From Methanobrevibacter ruminantium (GTDB lineage Archaea; Methanobacteriota; Methanobacteria; Methanobacteriales; Methanobacteriaceae): DNA of 22,670 nucleotides. Position numbers and translations under genes: made by a program. Positions within the stretch are counted from its first letter, which is position 1; every line of letters begins with the position of its first letter. Where the stretch lies: the NCBI RefSeq assembly GCF_016294135.1, contig NZ_JAEDCO010000028.1, positions 1 to 22,670 of the forward strand, written 5' to 3'. The notes below the pieces were generated by a model. That model saw nothing but the letters and a program-made list of their open reading frames with translations. It ran no database searches and had not been told where the DNA came from. Below, in pieces: positions 14,664-22,670 of this stretch.

Positions 14664-17412
14664 CTACGATAACGCCAAGCTTTTCAGATTGCAATATGTC
14701 AACTTTCTTACCACTTGCACCGACGATTTCCTTTTTCATCTTTAGGAAATCTTCAGTGATTACACCATCAGCAATAGCTATTTCACCATTTTCAGCTAAT
14801 TGTTTAGCTATTTCATCAGGATCAGTTGACTTGATGAATCCTATAACTTGACCAGCATTCTTCTTAAAGGTTGGTCCAATCTTACTCATGTCAGGTTCAA
14901 TTTCAATTACCTTCTCATGAACTTCAGGTTTACCTGTGGTAACTTGGAAGTTTTGGAGTTTTAAAGTTCCTTTAATGTCATCTGCAAAGTATTCAAATAC
15001 ATCTTTCAAGTCTTCTGTCTTTTCATTCAAGTAAACAGTTGCACTTTCCACATCTGCATTCAATGGGATTTTGGAAGCAGATTTGAATCTTCTGACTTCA
15101 CCAATGAGTTCAATAGCTAAGTCCCCATCCTCTTCCACTTGAGTGGAATCTAATTTAGGGTCGATTTCAGGCCAAAGCTCATTGTGAATGCTGCCTTCAT
15201 GGCCAAAGTATTGGTAAACCTCTTCTGCAAAGAAGGGTGCAATCGGAGCGAGCAATTTTAAAGTGTCTTCAATTACAGTTCTAAGAGTGTATTTTGCTGC
15301 AATTCTTGACTCTTCACTAATGTCATCATTGTATAATCTGTATTTTACCGCTTCAATGTATTCATCACAGAAATCATGCCATACGAACTGTTCAATTGTA
15401 TTGACAGCAATGCTGTAATTATAATCATAAAATGCTTCATCTACGATTTTATTGACTTTATTGAGTTTTGCAAAAATCCAAGTATCCATTGGATTCAAGT
15501 TTGCTTTAATAGCTTCAATATCTCCACTTAAAGCCTTTTCAGATTCTTCATCGAAGATGTGCATACTGATAAATCTGAATGCATTCCAGAATTTTCTAAT
15601 GAATTTATAACCATGCTTGATGTTTTTCCAATCAAATGCAACATCAGAACCAGGAACACTGTTAGCAGCCCATAATCTTAAAGGATCTGCACCATATTCT
15701 GCAATAACCTCTTCAGGACCAGTTACATTTCCACGGGATTTACTCATTTTGTAACCGTCTTCACCGAATACCATACCGTTGATTACAATGTCATCAAATG
15801 GTTTCTGACCGGTTAATGCTAAACATCTGAGAGTTGTATAGAATGCCCAAGTCCTAATGATATCGTGTCCTTGTGGACGAATGCTTGATGGGAAAATGTC
15901 TTCCCAACCAGGATTTGGCCAGTTTGCAACAGAGAGTGGAGAAATTGAACTGTCCATCCAAGTATCCAATACATCCTCTTCTCCAATGAATTCAGTGCAT
16001 CCACATTCACATGCATGTTTTGGTTTGTCTACTGTTGGGTCTATTGGCAATTGGTCTTCATCAGGAAGGATTACCTTACCACAGTCTTTACAGTACCATA
16101 CAGGAATAGGGGTTGCAAATAATCTTTGTCTTGAAATACACCAATCCCATTCCATGGAATCTGCCCAATTCAATAAACGGCTTTCCATATGTTCTGGAAC
16201 CCAACGCATTTCATTTGAAGCTTTTTTACTTTCATCAATCATTTTGGTTACAGCTACAAACCATTGCTTTTTAACCAAAATCTCGATAGGAGTCTTACAT
16301 CTCCAGCATTGGCCTACATTTTGGTCAACTTCTTCCTGCTTGGTTAAGTAACCTTCAGCTTTCAAGTCTTCTATGGTTTGCTTTTTAGCATCAGAAAGTT
16401 CCATACCTTCGTATCTTCCTGCAGCTTCAGTGAGTATTCCTTGTTCAGAAATAGCTTCAATTACATCCAAGTCATATTTGTTTACCCAAGCAACGTCAGT
16501 CTTATCCCCAAAAGTACAAATCATTACTGCACCAGTACCGTATTCCATATCCACCTCTTCATCGGCAATGATCTTTACCTTTTGACCGGATAAAGGAACT
16601 TCTACATACTTGCCTAATAATGAATTGTATCTTTCATCATCTGGGTGAACCACTACTGCTACACAAGCAGACATAAGCTCAGGACGAGTTGTAGCAATCA
16701 ATACGCCAGGAACGCTTGCATCAGCCTTCTCTGGGAAATCAGCATATCTTACATATGAATTGCCTTCAACATTTGCAAGAACATCATCAGGAACATCTGC
16801 AGGTGGGAAATTCACATAGTTCAAGAATGTGGTGTTGTCACTGTATTCCACTTCTGCAAAAGCGATAGCTGTTTCACATCTTGGACACCAGTTTACAGGG
16901 TGAATTCCTTGATAGATCAATCCTTGATCATACATTTTCAAGAATGATAATTGGGTTCTTTTTCTGTACTGCGGAGTCATGGTAATGTATTCCCTGCTCC
17001 AATCCTGTGAGAAACCAACAGAACGCATTTGTCCTCTCATAACTTCAATGTTGTGTGTGGTGAGTTCAGTACACATATCTCTGAACTCTGCTCTTGTAAC
17101 ATCATTCTTTTTAATGTTATGGGTTTCTTCAACTTTTACTTCAGTAGGGAGACCATGACAGTCCCAACCTTGTGGGAACAATACATCCATACCTTTTTCT
17201 CTTCTGTATCTTGCATTGAAGTCCATATAAGCCCAGTTAAGGATGTGGCCCATATGGAGCAATCCAGTTGGATAAGGTGGTGGAGTGTCTATAATGTATC
17301 TTGGTCGGGTTCCATCACCAATAAATTTATAAACTTCATCATCTTCCCATTTTTTCTGCCATTTTTCTTCGTTTTTATGGTCATAATCTTTAGGAATTTC
17401 TTTATTTGTCAA
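14650..17412 (-). CDS. valS: valyl-tRNA synthetase
   Basis: A class I synthetase charging tRNA-Val, with an editing domain that clears mischarged threonine. The 920 residues show HMGH at 53-56, KMSKS near 555, the editing-domain signature ATTRPELMSACVAVVVHPDD, the archaeal-type TFGDKTDVAW, and two Cys pairs (CPRC and CWRC) that suggest zinc knuckles. The start is TTG at 17412: it has a strong GGAGG 6 nt upstream, and no in-frame ATG lies near the expected N-terminus. The gene is monocistronic, diverges from the membrane-protein gene, and ends in two stem-loops. Confidence 0.97.
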   Translation of the reverse strand: MTNKEIPKDYDHKNEEKWQKKWEDDEVYKFIGDGTRPRYIIDTPPPYPTGLLHMGHILNWAYMDFNARYRREKGMDVLFPQGWDCHGLPTEVKVEETHNIKKNDVTRAEFRDMCTELTTHNIEVMRGQMRSVGFSQDWSREYITMTPQYRKRTQLSFLKMYDQGLIYQGIHPVNWCPRCETAIAFAEVEYSDNTTFLNYVNFPPADVPDDVLANVEGNSYVRYADFPEKADASVPGVLIATTRPELMSACVAVVVHPDDERYNSLLGKYVEVPLSGQKVKIIADEEVDMEYGTGAVMICTFGDKTDVAWVNKYDLDVIEAISEQGILTEAAGRYEGMELSDAKKQTIEDLKAEGYLTKQEEVDQNVGQCWRCKTPIEILVKKQWFVAVTKMIDESKKASNEMRWVPEHMESRLLNWADSMEWDWCISRQRLFATPIPVWYCKDCGKVILPDEDQLPIDPTVDKPKHACECGCTEFIGEEDVLDTWMDSSISPLSVANWPNPGWEDIFPSSIRPQGHDIIRTWAFYTTLRCLALTGQKPFDDIVINGMVFGEDGYKMSKSRGNVTGPEEVIAEYGADPLRLWAANSVPGSDVAFDWKNIKHGYKFIRKFWNAFRFISMHIFDEESEKALSGDIEAIKANLNPMDTWIFAKLNKVNKIVDEAFYDYNYSIAVNTIEQFVWHDFCDEYIEAVKYRLYNDDISEESRIAAKYTLRTVIEDTLKLLAPIAPFFAEEVYQYFGHEGSIHNELWPEIDPKLDSTQVEEDGDLAIELIGEVRRFKSASKIPLNADVESATVYLNEKTEDLKDVFEYFADDIKGTLKLQNFQVTTGKPEVHEKVIEIEPDMSKIGPTFKKNAGQVIGFIKSTDPDEIAKQLAENGEIAIADGVITEDFLKMKKEIVGASGKKVDILQSEKLGVIVEVIR

Positions 17413-17689
17413 AATATTCCTCCAAATAGAATAAATAATAAAAATAATTAATTAAAAATGTAATCTTCGAAACTTCAATTTCAAAATAAAACATTCTAAT
17501 TTAATATTTATTAAAAGTATTTATTAAATATTGTTGTAAATTATAATAATTTTAGAATGGAATAATTCTTAATTTTAATCCTAAAAACAATAATTATATA
17601 ATAAATAATATACATAAAGAAACACAGTATAATAAATATTATTACTGAAATTAACTTATTATTTGATTAACTAAATACGAGGTGAGAAA

Positions 17690-18046
17690 ATGCAATTATT
17701 ATGGTTTTATGTAGCTATTGCACTTGCTATAAGCGATGAAGTTCACAGCAGACTTGTTTGGGACTATGTAAGAGACTTCTACATAATATTTGGAGGAATC
17801 CTCAGCAGTGCATTAGATTCTGTAATGGAAACATGGATTGTTCATGAAGCTTTGGAAGCACTTTTCCATTTTATTTTTGTGTCTTGTGTATTCTTCTCAT
17901 TAAAAGTGGGATTTTTAGCGGCTTTGATTCATTTCCTATTGGATGTAAGCCATTCAATTGCAATTAGACATATGCCAGGGTTACCTCATAGAGCATTACA
18001 CTTTGTCTTTGAATCTTTATTCTTTATCGCCGTATTTGGATTATAA
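17690..18046 (+). CDS. small His-rich membrane protein of unknown function
   Basis: A 118-residue protein I do not recognise. It is strongly hydrophobic with three to four likely membrane segments (about 2-14, 30-46, 58-84 and 103-118). Eight histidines (19, 52, 60, 81, 88, 94, 100, 104) lie in or near the segments, as in LIHFLLDVSHSI and RHMPGLPHRALH. They could bind a metal or heme, but this is speculation. The ATG at 17690 has an excellent GAGGTGA upstream, and codon use resembles its neighbours, so it is a real gene. It lies between divergent valS and co-directional pheT, 150 bp upstream of the latter, with a weak hairpin in between. Confidence 0.8.
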   Translation: MQLLWFYVAIALAISDEVHSRLVWDYVRDFYIIFGGILSSALDSVMETWIVHEALEALFHFIFVSCVFFSLKVGFLAALIHFLLDVSHSIAIRHMPGLPHRALHFVFESLFFIAVFGL

Positions 18047-18066
18047 AGAATAAATCCTATTTTTAA
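18038..18066 (+). terminator. weak stem-loop at the end of the membrane-protein gene
   Basis: GGATT (18038-18042) and AATCC (18053-18057) pair over 5 bp, with the TAA stop (18044-18046) in the loop, followed by TATTTTTAATT. Pairing can be extended with a bulge. This is a weak example of the stop-enclosing hairpins seen at other genes here. Confidence 0.3.
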
Positions 18067-18196
18067 TTAATTATCAAAATAGAGAACTCTATGATTAATT
18101 AAAGATTAAAAAAAATTATTAGATGAAAATTAGTTAATTAATTCTAAATTAAAAATTAAACTTATAAAATATTATTAAAGAGTATTAGGAGATAAT

Positions 18197-19849
18197 ATGC
18201 CTGTAATTACATTTAAATATCAAGATTTAAAGGATTTAGGTATTGATATGGAAAAAGATGAGCTTATTGATACCTTACCTATGATGGCAAGTGATATTGA
18301 AGATTATGATGATGAGGAGATTAAAGTAGAATTCTTCCCAAATCGTCCAGATAACTTATCTGTTGAAGGAGTGTCAAGATCATTTAAAGGTTTCTTAGGA
18401 ATGGAAACTGGACTTCCAAAATATGAAATCGAACCATCTGGAGAAAAGGTTTATGTAAGTCCAGAAGTTGCAGAAATCAGACCTTACATCAGATTTGCAA
18501 GGATAGAAGGAGTTGACTTCTCAGGAGACAAGATCAAATACATCATGGATTTCCAGGAAAACCTTCATTGGGTAATTGGAAGAGACCGTAAGAAAGTTGC
18601 AATTGGTGTCCATAACGCAGATGTCATAAGTGGACCATACAAATACATTGCAACACCAAAAGACGAAAATTCATTTGTTCCTCTTGAAATGGATGAGGAA
18701 ATGACTCCTGATGAAATATTGAAAGATCATGCAAAAGGAGAAAAATATGCTCATTTGATTGATAAGTTCGATAAGTATCCTCTCATTATTGATAAGGATG
18801 AACAGGTATTGTCAATGCCTCCAATCATCAACGGGGAATTAACCAAACTTAAGGAAGACACAACCAACATCATTGTTGATGTAACTGGAACTGATGAGAG
18901 AGCGGTTGAGCAATCCTTAAACATTCTTTGCGCATCATTTGCTGAAGTTGGAGGAAAAGTGAAATCTATGGAAGTGATTTATGAAGACGAAACTATCATC
19001 TGCCCTGATTTCACTCCAAAAGTAAGAAATGTTCATGTTGATTTAACCAATGAATTGATTGGCGGAACCGATTTAACTGCTGAAGACATTAAAGGATTGC
19101 TTGAAAAGGCAAGATTTGATGCTAACATCATTAATGACAACGAATTGGAAGTGCTTATCCCACCTTACAGAGTTGACATACTGCACGAAGTTGATATTGT
19201 TGAAAACATTACCATCCAATACCATATCAATGCAGTTGAAGCAAAATTGCCAGATATCGTTACTGTAGCAAGTGAAGATAACTGGTTTAAAGGTGAAAAG
19301 ACCATTAGAGAAGTTATGGTAGGCTTAGGCTTCCAAGAAGTAATGAGCTTAATGCTAACCAGTGAAGAAAGCCAATATGAAAAGATGAATCAGGAAGAGA
19401 TTGACCATGTTCAAGTTTCCAAACCAATCACCATTAGTGGAACCATGATCAGAACCAGTCTTCTCAATAGCTTAATGGAATTCCTTGAAGACAACAAGCA
19501 TGAAGACCTTCCACAAAAGATCTTTGAAATCGGTGATGTCTTATACATGGATGATAAATCCGCTAACAAGACAAGACAAGTTAAAAAATTAGCAGGTATT
19601 ATTTGTCACAGCTCTGCAAACTTCACTGAAATAAAATCAACCGTTTCCAGTGTGCTTTCCAATTTAGGATACAGTATGAAAATCAGTGATTCAAAGAACA
19701 CTACTTTTATTCCAGGTAGAGTTGCTGATGTCAGCGGTGAATCTAAAAACGGCAAAATAACTGGATTCTTTGGTGAAATAGCCCCTGAAGTTATTAGAAA
19801 CTTTGAATTGGAATATCCAGTTATAGCATTTGAAATTGAATTCCTCTAA
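18197..19849 (+). CDS. pheT: phenylalanyl-tRNA synthetase beta subunit (archaeal type)
   Basis: The non-catalytic chain of the PheRS heterotetramer, which binds tRNA-Phe and carries the editing and B5 domains. The 550 residues match the short archaeal/eukaryotic form, which lacks the N-terminal extension of the bacterial one. FFPNRPDNLSVEGVSRS (about 56-72) and GRDRKKVAIGVHN are typical of this form, as is the B5-domain PPYRVDILHEVDIVENI (around 320). The ATG at 18197 has AGGAG 5 nt upstream. The partner pheS is not in the window, so the two subunits are encoded apart. A strong stop-enclosing hairpin ends the gene. Confidence 0.96.
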   Translation: MPVITFKYQDLKDLGIDMEKDELIDTLPMMASDIEDYDDEEIKVEFFPNRPDNLSVEGVSRSFKGFLGMETGLPKYEIEPSGEKVYVSPEVAEIRPYIRFARIEGVDFSGDKIKYIMDFQENLHWVIGRDRKKVAIGVHNADVISGPYKYIATPKDENSFVPLEMDEEMTPDEILKDHAKGEKYAHLIDKFDKYPLIIDKDEQVLSMPPIINGELTKLKEDTTNIIVDVTGTDERAVEQSLNILCASFAEVGGKVKSMEVIYEDETIICPDFTPKVRNVHVDLTNELIGGTDLTAEDIKGLLEKARFDANIINDNELEVLIPPYRVDILHEVDIVENITIQYHINAVEAKLPDIVTVASEDNWFKGEKTIREVMVGLGFQEVMSLMLTSEESQYEKMNQEEIDHVQVSKPITISGTMIRTSLLNSLMEFLEDNKHEDLPQKIFEIGDVLYMDDKSANKTRQVKKLAGIICHSSANFTEIKSTVSSVLSNLGYSMKISDSKNTTFIPGRVADVSGESKNGKITGFFGEIAPEVIRNFELEYPVIAFEIEFL

Positions 19850-19877
19850 TTGAATTCAATTTATTTTTTTCTTTTTT
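19833..19877 (+). terminator. pheT terminator enclosing the stop codon
   Basis: AAATTGAATT (19833-19842, last codons of pheT) and AATTCAATTT (19853-19862) form a perfect 10-bp stem. The TAA stop (19847-19849) is in the 10-nt loop. T8 and T6 tracts follow at once. An alternative 14-bp palindrome, AATTGAATTCAATT (19848-19861), competes with it. Confidence 0.65.
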
Positions 19878-19948
19878 AATTAATTTTTTGAATTAATAAT
19901 TATTTCTAAATTTTTAAACTATTTTTTAATCCTATTTTAATTCATTAT

Positions 19949-20188
19949 CTATTTTTTCTCTTTATGTGCAGTTATGATTGTATAGCTAGAAGCATTTACA
20001 GTGATTATAATCCCATCAACAGTTACATAATAATTCTTTCCTTTACGTTCAATAACTGCATTTTCCTGTTTTATTTTATCAATGCAATACTTTACAATGT
20101 CTTCAACATCAACTTCAATGTTCCTTTTAATTCTATCTACACCCATTTCAGTTGTATGTACCTTATCAAGATTTCTTAAGAGTTCCAT
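19949..20188 (-). CDS. DUF3781 family protein
   Basis: A 79-residue protein with the DUF3781 pattern: LDKVHTTEMGVDRIKRN near the N-terminus, then RKGKNYYVTVDG and ITVNASSYTIITAH at the C-terminal end. The function of the family is unknown to me. Two ATGs are possible. The one at 20194 overlaps the yjbQ stop as ATGA but has its AGGTGA immediately adjacent. The one at 20188 has AGGTGA at the normal 6-nt distance, so I prefer it. Either way the ribosome binding site lies in the last codons of yjbQ, so the two are translationally coupled. No T-rich terminator follows on its strand; it converges on pheT. Confidence 0.8.
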   Translation of the reverse strand: MELLRNLDKVHTTEMGVDRIKRNIEVDVEDIVKYCIDKIKQENAVIERKGKNYYVTVDGIIITVNASSYTIITAHKEKK

Positions 20189-20190
20189 AA

Positions 20191-20616
20191 TCATTCACCT
20201 ATAAAAGTTAACTCAACTGTCCTATTTGATCTAGGACCCTCCAATTCAACGAAGAATATTGATTGCCAAGTTCCAAGGTCCAATCTACCATCCACTATTG
20301 GAATGGTTTCAGATGAGCCTAAGAGAAATGCTCTTATATGTGAAGCTGCATTATTGTCAATGAAATCATGTTTATAATTGTCCGTTTCCTTGACAATGTC
20401 TTTTAATGCTTCCTCAAAATCCAATAAAAGTCCCTTTTCATTTTCATTTACACGAATGGCACTTGTAGAATGCTTTGTAAATATGTTTACGATACCATTA
20501 TCCATTTTATTTTCCTTATTAATCTCATTCAAAACCGCTACAACATCTCTTGTAATATCCATTATCTGAAAATTAGAACTTGAACTAATCTTTAATGATT
20601 TGCTTATTATAACCAT
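20191..20616 (-). CDS. yjbQ: YjbQ/UPF0047 family protein
   Basis: A 141-residue cytosolic protein of the widespread YjbQ family. Weak thiamine-phosphate synthase activity has been reported for members, but the physiological role is unsettled. Conserved parts are TKHSTSAIRVNENE (48-61; usually HTTAAL-like), NAASHIRAFLLGSSETIP (89-106), LDLGTWQSIFFVELEGPR (112-129) and the C-terminal strand. The histidines at 49 and 93 are the likely metal or phosphate ligands. The ATG at 20616 has GGTGAT upstream. It is the first gene of a tight two-gene unit with the DUF3781 gene and diverges from adenine deaminase. Confidence 0.88.
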   Translation of the reverse strand: MVIISKSLKISSSSNFQIMDITRDVVAVLNEINKENKMDNGIVNIFTKHSTSAIRVNENEKGLLLDFEEALKDIVKETDNYKHDFIDNNAASHIRAFLLGSSETIPIVDGRLDLGTWQSIFFVELEGPRSNRTVELTFIGE

Positions 20617-20666
20617 TTAATCACCATCATAATTATATTTGAATTTAAATTAAAAAAATTTACTTA

Positions 20667-20677
20667 TAACATTGTTA
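20667..20677. promoter_or_regulatory. TAACA-T-TGTTA dyad upstream of ade
   Basis: The half-sites are those of the cys dyads but the spacing is one base shorter. It lies about 20 bp upstream of the ade TATA box, between the divergent yjbQ and ade genes. It may be a separate operator or a chance match. Confidence 0.25.
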
Positions 20678-20696
20678 GAAATCATTTTCACAAAAC

Positions 20697-20706
20697 TTTT
20701 ATAAAT
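20697..20706 (+). promoter_or_regulatory. probable ade TATA box
   Basis: TTTTATAAAT resembles an archaeal TATA box. Transcription would start near 20728, giving a leader of about 70 nt before the ade ATG. Confidence 0.4.
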
Positions 20707-20797
20707 GCGGAAAATAAAGAGTTAATTAAGCAAAATATTAAAAAAAAAATATGGTTTATAATACTATCTTTACAAAGTTTTTAAGAGAGTGAATAAG

Positions 20798-22519
20798 ATG
20801 TCATTTACAGCATATATGTTGGATGTAATATCTGATACTATTTATCCGGCTAGAATCACAATAGAAGACGGTTTATTTAAAGAAGTTACCCCAATTACAG
20901 TTTCTGAAAAAGAAATTATAAATGTTGATGTAAAAGGATTAATGCTTCCAGGATTCATTGATTCCCATATTCATATTGAAAGCAGTATGATTACACCAGC
21001 ACAATTTGCTAAAATTGCAGTTCGTCATGGTACTACTGGTGTTGTTTGCGATCCTCATGAAATAGCCAATGTTTTAGGAATCGAAGGGGTTGAAGCAATG
21101 ATAGAAAATGCAAAGCAAGTTCCATTTAATTTTTTCTTCACGGCCCCATCCTGTGTACCTGCTACTGGATTTGAGACTTCTGGTGCTGTTTTAGATTCCT
21201 CTGATATAGAATATTTGCTTAAAAAAGATGAGATTGTGGCATTGGGAGAAATGATGAATTTCCCAGGTGTAATTAACGGCGATGAAGATGTTCATAAGAA
21301 ATTGGAATTGGCAAGAAAATATGGAAAGCCAATTGATGGCCATGCACCGCTAGTAACTAGAGACGCTTTGGATAAATACCTCGCTGCAGGTATAAGTACA
21401 GACCACGAATGCAGTAATGTTATAGAAGCTCTTGAGAAAAAGATAAAAGGTATGAAAATTATGGTCCGTGATGGCTCATCAGCTATGGATATGGAAGGTC
21501 TTTTTAATATAGATGAAGGTCGTCAATCCGTTGATTTTACAGGACCTATGGGCCTTATGTTTAGAGACATATTTGAGAGAAAAATTTATTCACCTTTATT
21601 CGATTTTATAGTTAGTGATGACAAACATCCACACGATTTAATCAAAGGTCATTTGAATAAATCCATTAATAAGGCAGTTGATTTAGGAATTGATCCTATT
21701 AAAGCAATTAATATGGTAACAATCAACCCAGGATATCATTATAACCTAAATTGTGGAGCTATTGTACCTGGTGCAAACGCTGATTTTATAATTGTTGACA
21801 GCATATATGACTGTAACGTTCTAAAAACATATGTCGGTGGAAAATGTGTATTCGATGGAGAGAACGTTTTATTTGACGTTCCGGAAATCGAACCTAGAAA
21901 TACAATCAATACCACTAAGAAGACTGCAAGTGACTTTGACATACATTATGACGGTGACGAATGCGAAGTCAATGTAATAGAGTGCTTTGACGGTGAACTC
22001 TTAACTAAAAAAGCAACTGCAAAGCTATATGTAAAAGATGGTATAGTGCAACCTGACATTTTTCAGGACGTCTTAAAAATTGCTGTTGTAGAACGTTATG
22101 GTGGAAACACTATTGCTAACGCATTCATTAAAGGATTTGGACTTAAGAAAGGAGCAATCGCTTCATCAGTTGCACATGACTCACATAACATAATCGTCAT
22201 CGGCTATAACTCTCAAATGATGGCGGATGCAGTAAATCAAGTAATTGATGATAAAGGAGGTATTTCCGTTGTTAGTGAAGATTTCTCTGACTCATTACCT
22301 CTCCCTATTGCTGGATTGATGTCTAATGAAGATGTGAATAAGGTAGCTGAAAAATTAGGCATTTTACATAATATAGTTAAAGCATTAGGATGTCAAGTGG
22401 AAGCGCCATTCATGACAATGGCATTCATGGCATTGCTGGTAATTCCATCCATTAAAATATCCGATAAAGGATTGTTTGATGGTGATAATTTCGAATTTAT
22501 GGATGTAATTATTAAATAA
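20798..22519 (+). CDS. ade: adenine deaminase
   Basis: A metal-dependent amidohydrolase that converts adenine to hypoxanthine in purine salvage. The 573 residues begin at the ATG at 20798, with GAGAGTGA 5 nt upstream; a GTG at 20789 is possible but poorly placed. Ligand motifs are LPGFIDSHIHIESSM (His57, His59), VALGEMMNFPGV, DGHAP, STDHECS and SDDKHPHDL. The C-terminal half carries the family's GGISVV and ALGCQVEAPFMTMAFM segments. Length and order match the Ade family. It is monocistronic with its own promoter and a stop-enclosing hairpin. Confidence 0.95.
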   Translation: MSFTAYMLDVISDTIYPARITIEDGLFKEVTPITVSEKEIINVDVKGLMLPGFIDSHIHIESSMITPAQFAKIAVRHGTTGVVCDPHEIANVLGIEGVEAMIENAKQVPFNFFFTAPSCVPATGFETSGAVLDSSDIEYLLKKDEIVALGEMMNFPGVINGDEDVHKKLELARKYGKPIDGHAPLVTRDALDKYLAAGISTDHECSNVIEALEKKIKGMKIMVRDGSSAMDMEGLFNIDEGRQSVDFTGPMGLMFRDIFERKIYSPLFDFIVSDDKHPHDLIKGHLNKSINKAVDLGIDPIKAINMVTINPGYHYNLNCGAIVPGANADFIIVDSIYDCNVLKTYVGGKCVFDGENVLFDVPEIEPRNTINTTKKTASDFDIHYDGDECEVNVIECFDGELLTKKATAKLYVKDGIVQPDIFQDVLKIAVVERYGGNTIANAFIKGFGLKKGAIASSVAHDSHNIIVIGYNSQMMADAVNQVIDDKGGISVVSEDFSDSLPLPIAGLMSNEDVNKVAEKLGILHNIVKALGCQVEAPFMTMAFMALLVIPSIKISDKGLFDGDNFEFMDVIIK

Positions 22520-22557
22520 GATTATTCCTTTTTAATAATTCTTTTTTCTTTCTTTTT
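22507..22557 (+). terminator. ade terminator beginning at the stop codon
   Basis: AATTATTAAA (22507-22516, last codons of ade) and TTTAATAATT (22531-22540) form a perfect 10-bp stem with a 14-nt loop that begins with the TAA stop (22517-22519). CTTTTTTCTTTCTTTTTTT follows. Confidence 0.6.
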
Positions 22558-22610
22558 TTGAATTTTTTAAAAACTTAAACTTAAAAATTATTTCTTTTTT
22601 TTAATTCTTT

Positions 22611-22670
22611 TCACTTATCTTAACTTATCTTAACTTATTTTAACTTATCTTAACTTATTTTAACTTATCT
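22611..22670. repeat. decamer tandem repeat at the window end
   Basis: Six consecutive 10-bp units are seen: one TCACTTATCT, then five units alternating TAACTTATCT and TAACTTATTT, giving a 20-bp higher-order period. The array reaches the window edge and probably continues. The unit equals about one helical turn. Confidence 0.75.

Noticed and set aside
15857..17451. Plus-strand open frames opposite valS
   Set aside because: The compositions are those of antisense coding DNA; valS is certain on the other strand.
19949..20616. yjbQ/DUF3781 as a toxin-antitoxin pair
   Set aside because: The tight overlap is suggestive, but yjbQ is a conserved metabolic-type protein and DUF3781 shows no toxin features.
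22611..22670. CRISPR array at the window end
   Set aside because: The units are 10 bp and contiguous, with no spacers and no cas genes.

Overview
The window looks like a chromosomal segment of a low-G+C methanogenic archaeon of the Methanobacteriales, most likely Methanobrevibacter or a close relative. This rests on the archaeal forms of ValRS and of the PheRS beta chain, a fused ADP-forming acyl-CoA synthetase, archaeal TATA boxes, ribosome binding sites of the GGAGG/GGTGAT type, and very A/T-rich intergenic DNA. No rRNA, tRNA, IS element, prophage or CRISPR array is visible. Genus-level assignment is inference.

Layout. 1-737: gene-free A/T-rich DNA with one GC-containing hairpin and one orphan promoter-like site. 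738-2837 (-): acetate/acyl-CoA ligase (ADP-forming). 3371-7361 (-): a cysteine block of cysS, a Cys-rich HTH regulator, cysE and cysK. 7730-8335 (+): ogt. 8398-10429 (-): aroA then nth, probably co-transcribed. 10635-12252 (-): a UbiB/ABC1-type kinase gene broken by three frameshifts. 12461-13766 (-): an ADP-ribosylglycohydrolase and a DUF1810 protein. 13929-14537 (+): a flavodoxin-like NADPH-dependent FMN reductase gene with an in-frame TAA. 14650-17412 (-): valS. 17690-18046 (+): a small His-rich membrane protein. 18197-19849 (+): pheT. 19949-20616 (-): yjbQ coupled to a DUF3781 gene. 20798-22519 (+): adenine deaminase. 22611-22670: a decamer tandem repeat running off the window.

How the genes work together. 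CysE acetylates serine, CysK converts O-acetylserine to cysteine, and CysRS charges it to tRNA. The HTH protein between cysE and cysS carries five C-terminal cysteines and could be the local sensor. I found a dyad, TAACA-NN-TGTTA, beside cysE (one perfect copy next to its TATA box and one 9/10 copy near the expected start of transcription) and in an 18-bp perfect palindrome upstream of cysK. This is my best candidate for an undescribed regulatory circuit. The other genes are ordinary housekeeping or salvage functions.

Two further patterns stand out. Many genes end in stem-loops that enclose or overlap the stop codon and are followed by oligo-T on the sense strand, so they resemble intrinsic terminators fused to the gene end. 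Two broken genes (ubiB-like and FMN reductase) lie within 4 kb of each other while everything around them is intact. I saw no defence system or mobile element.
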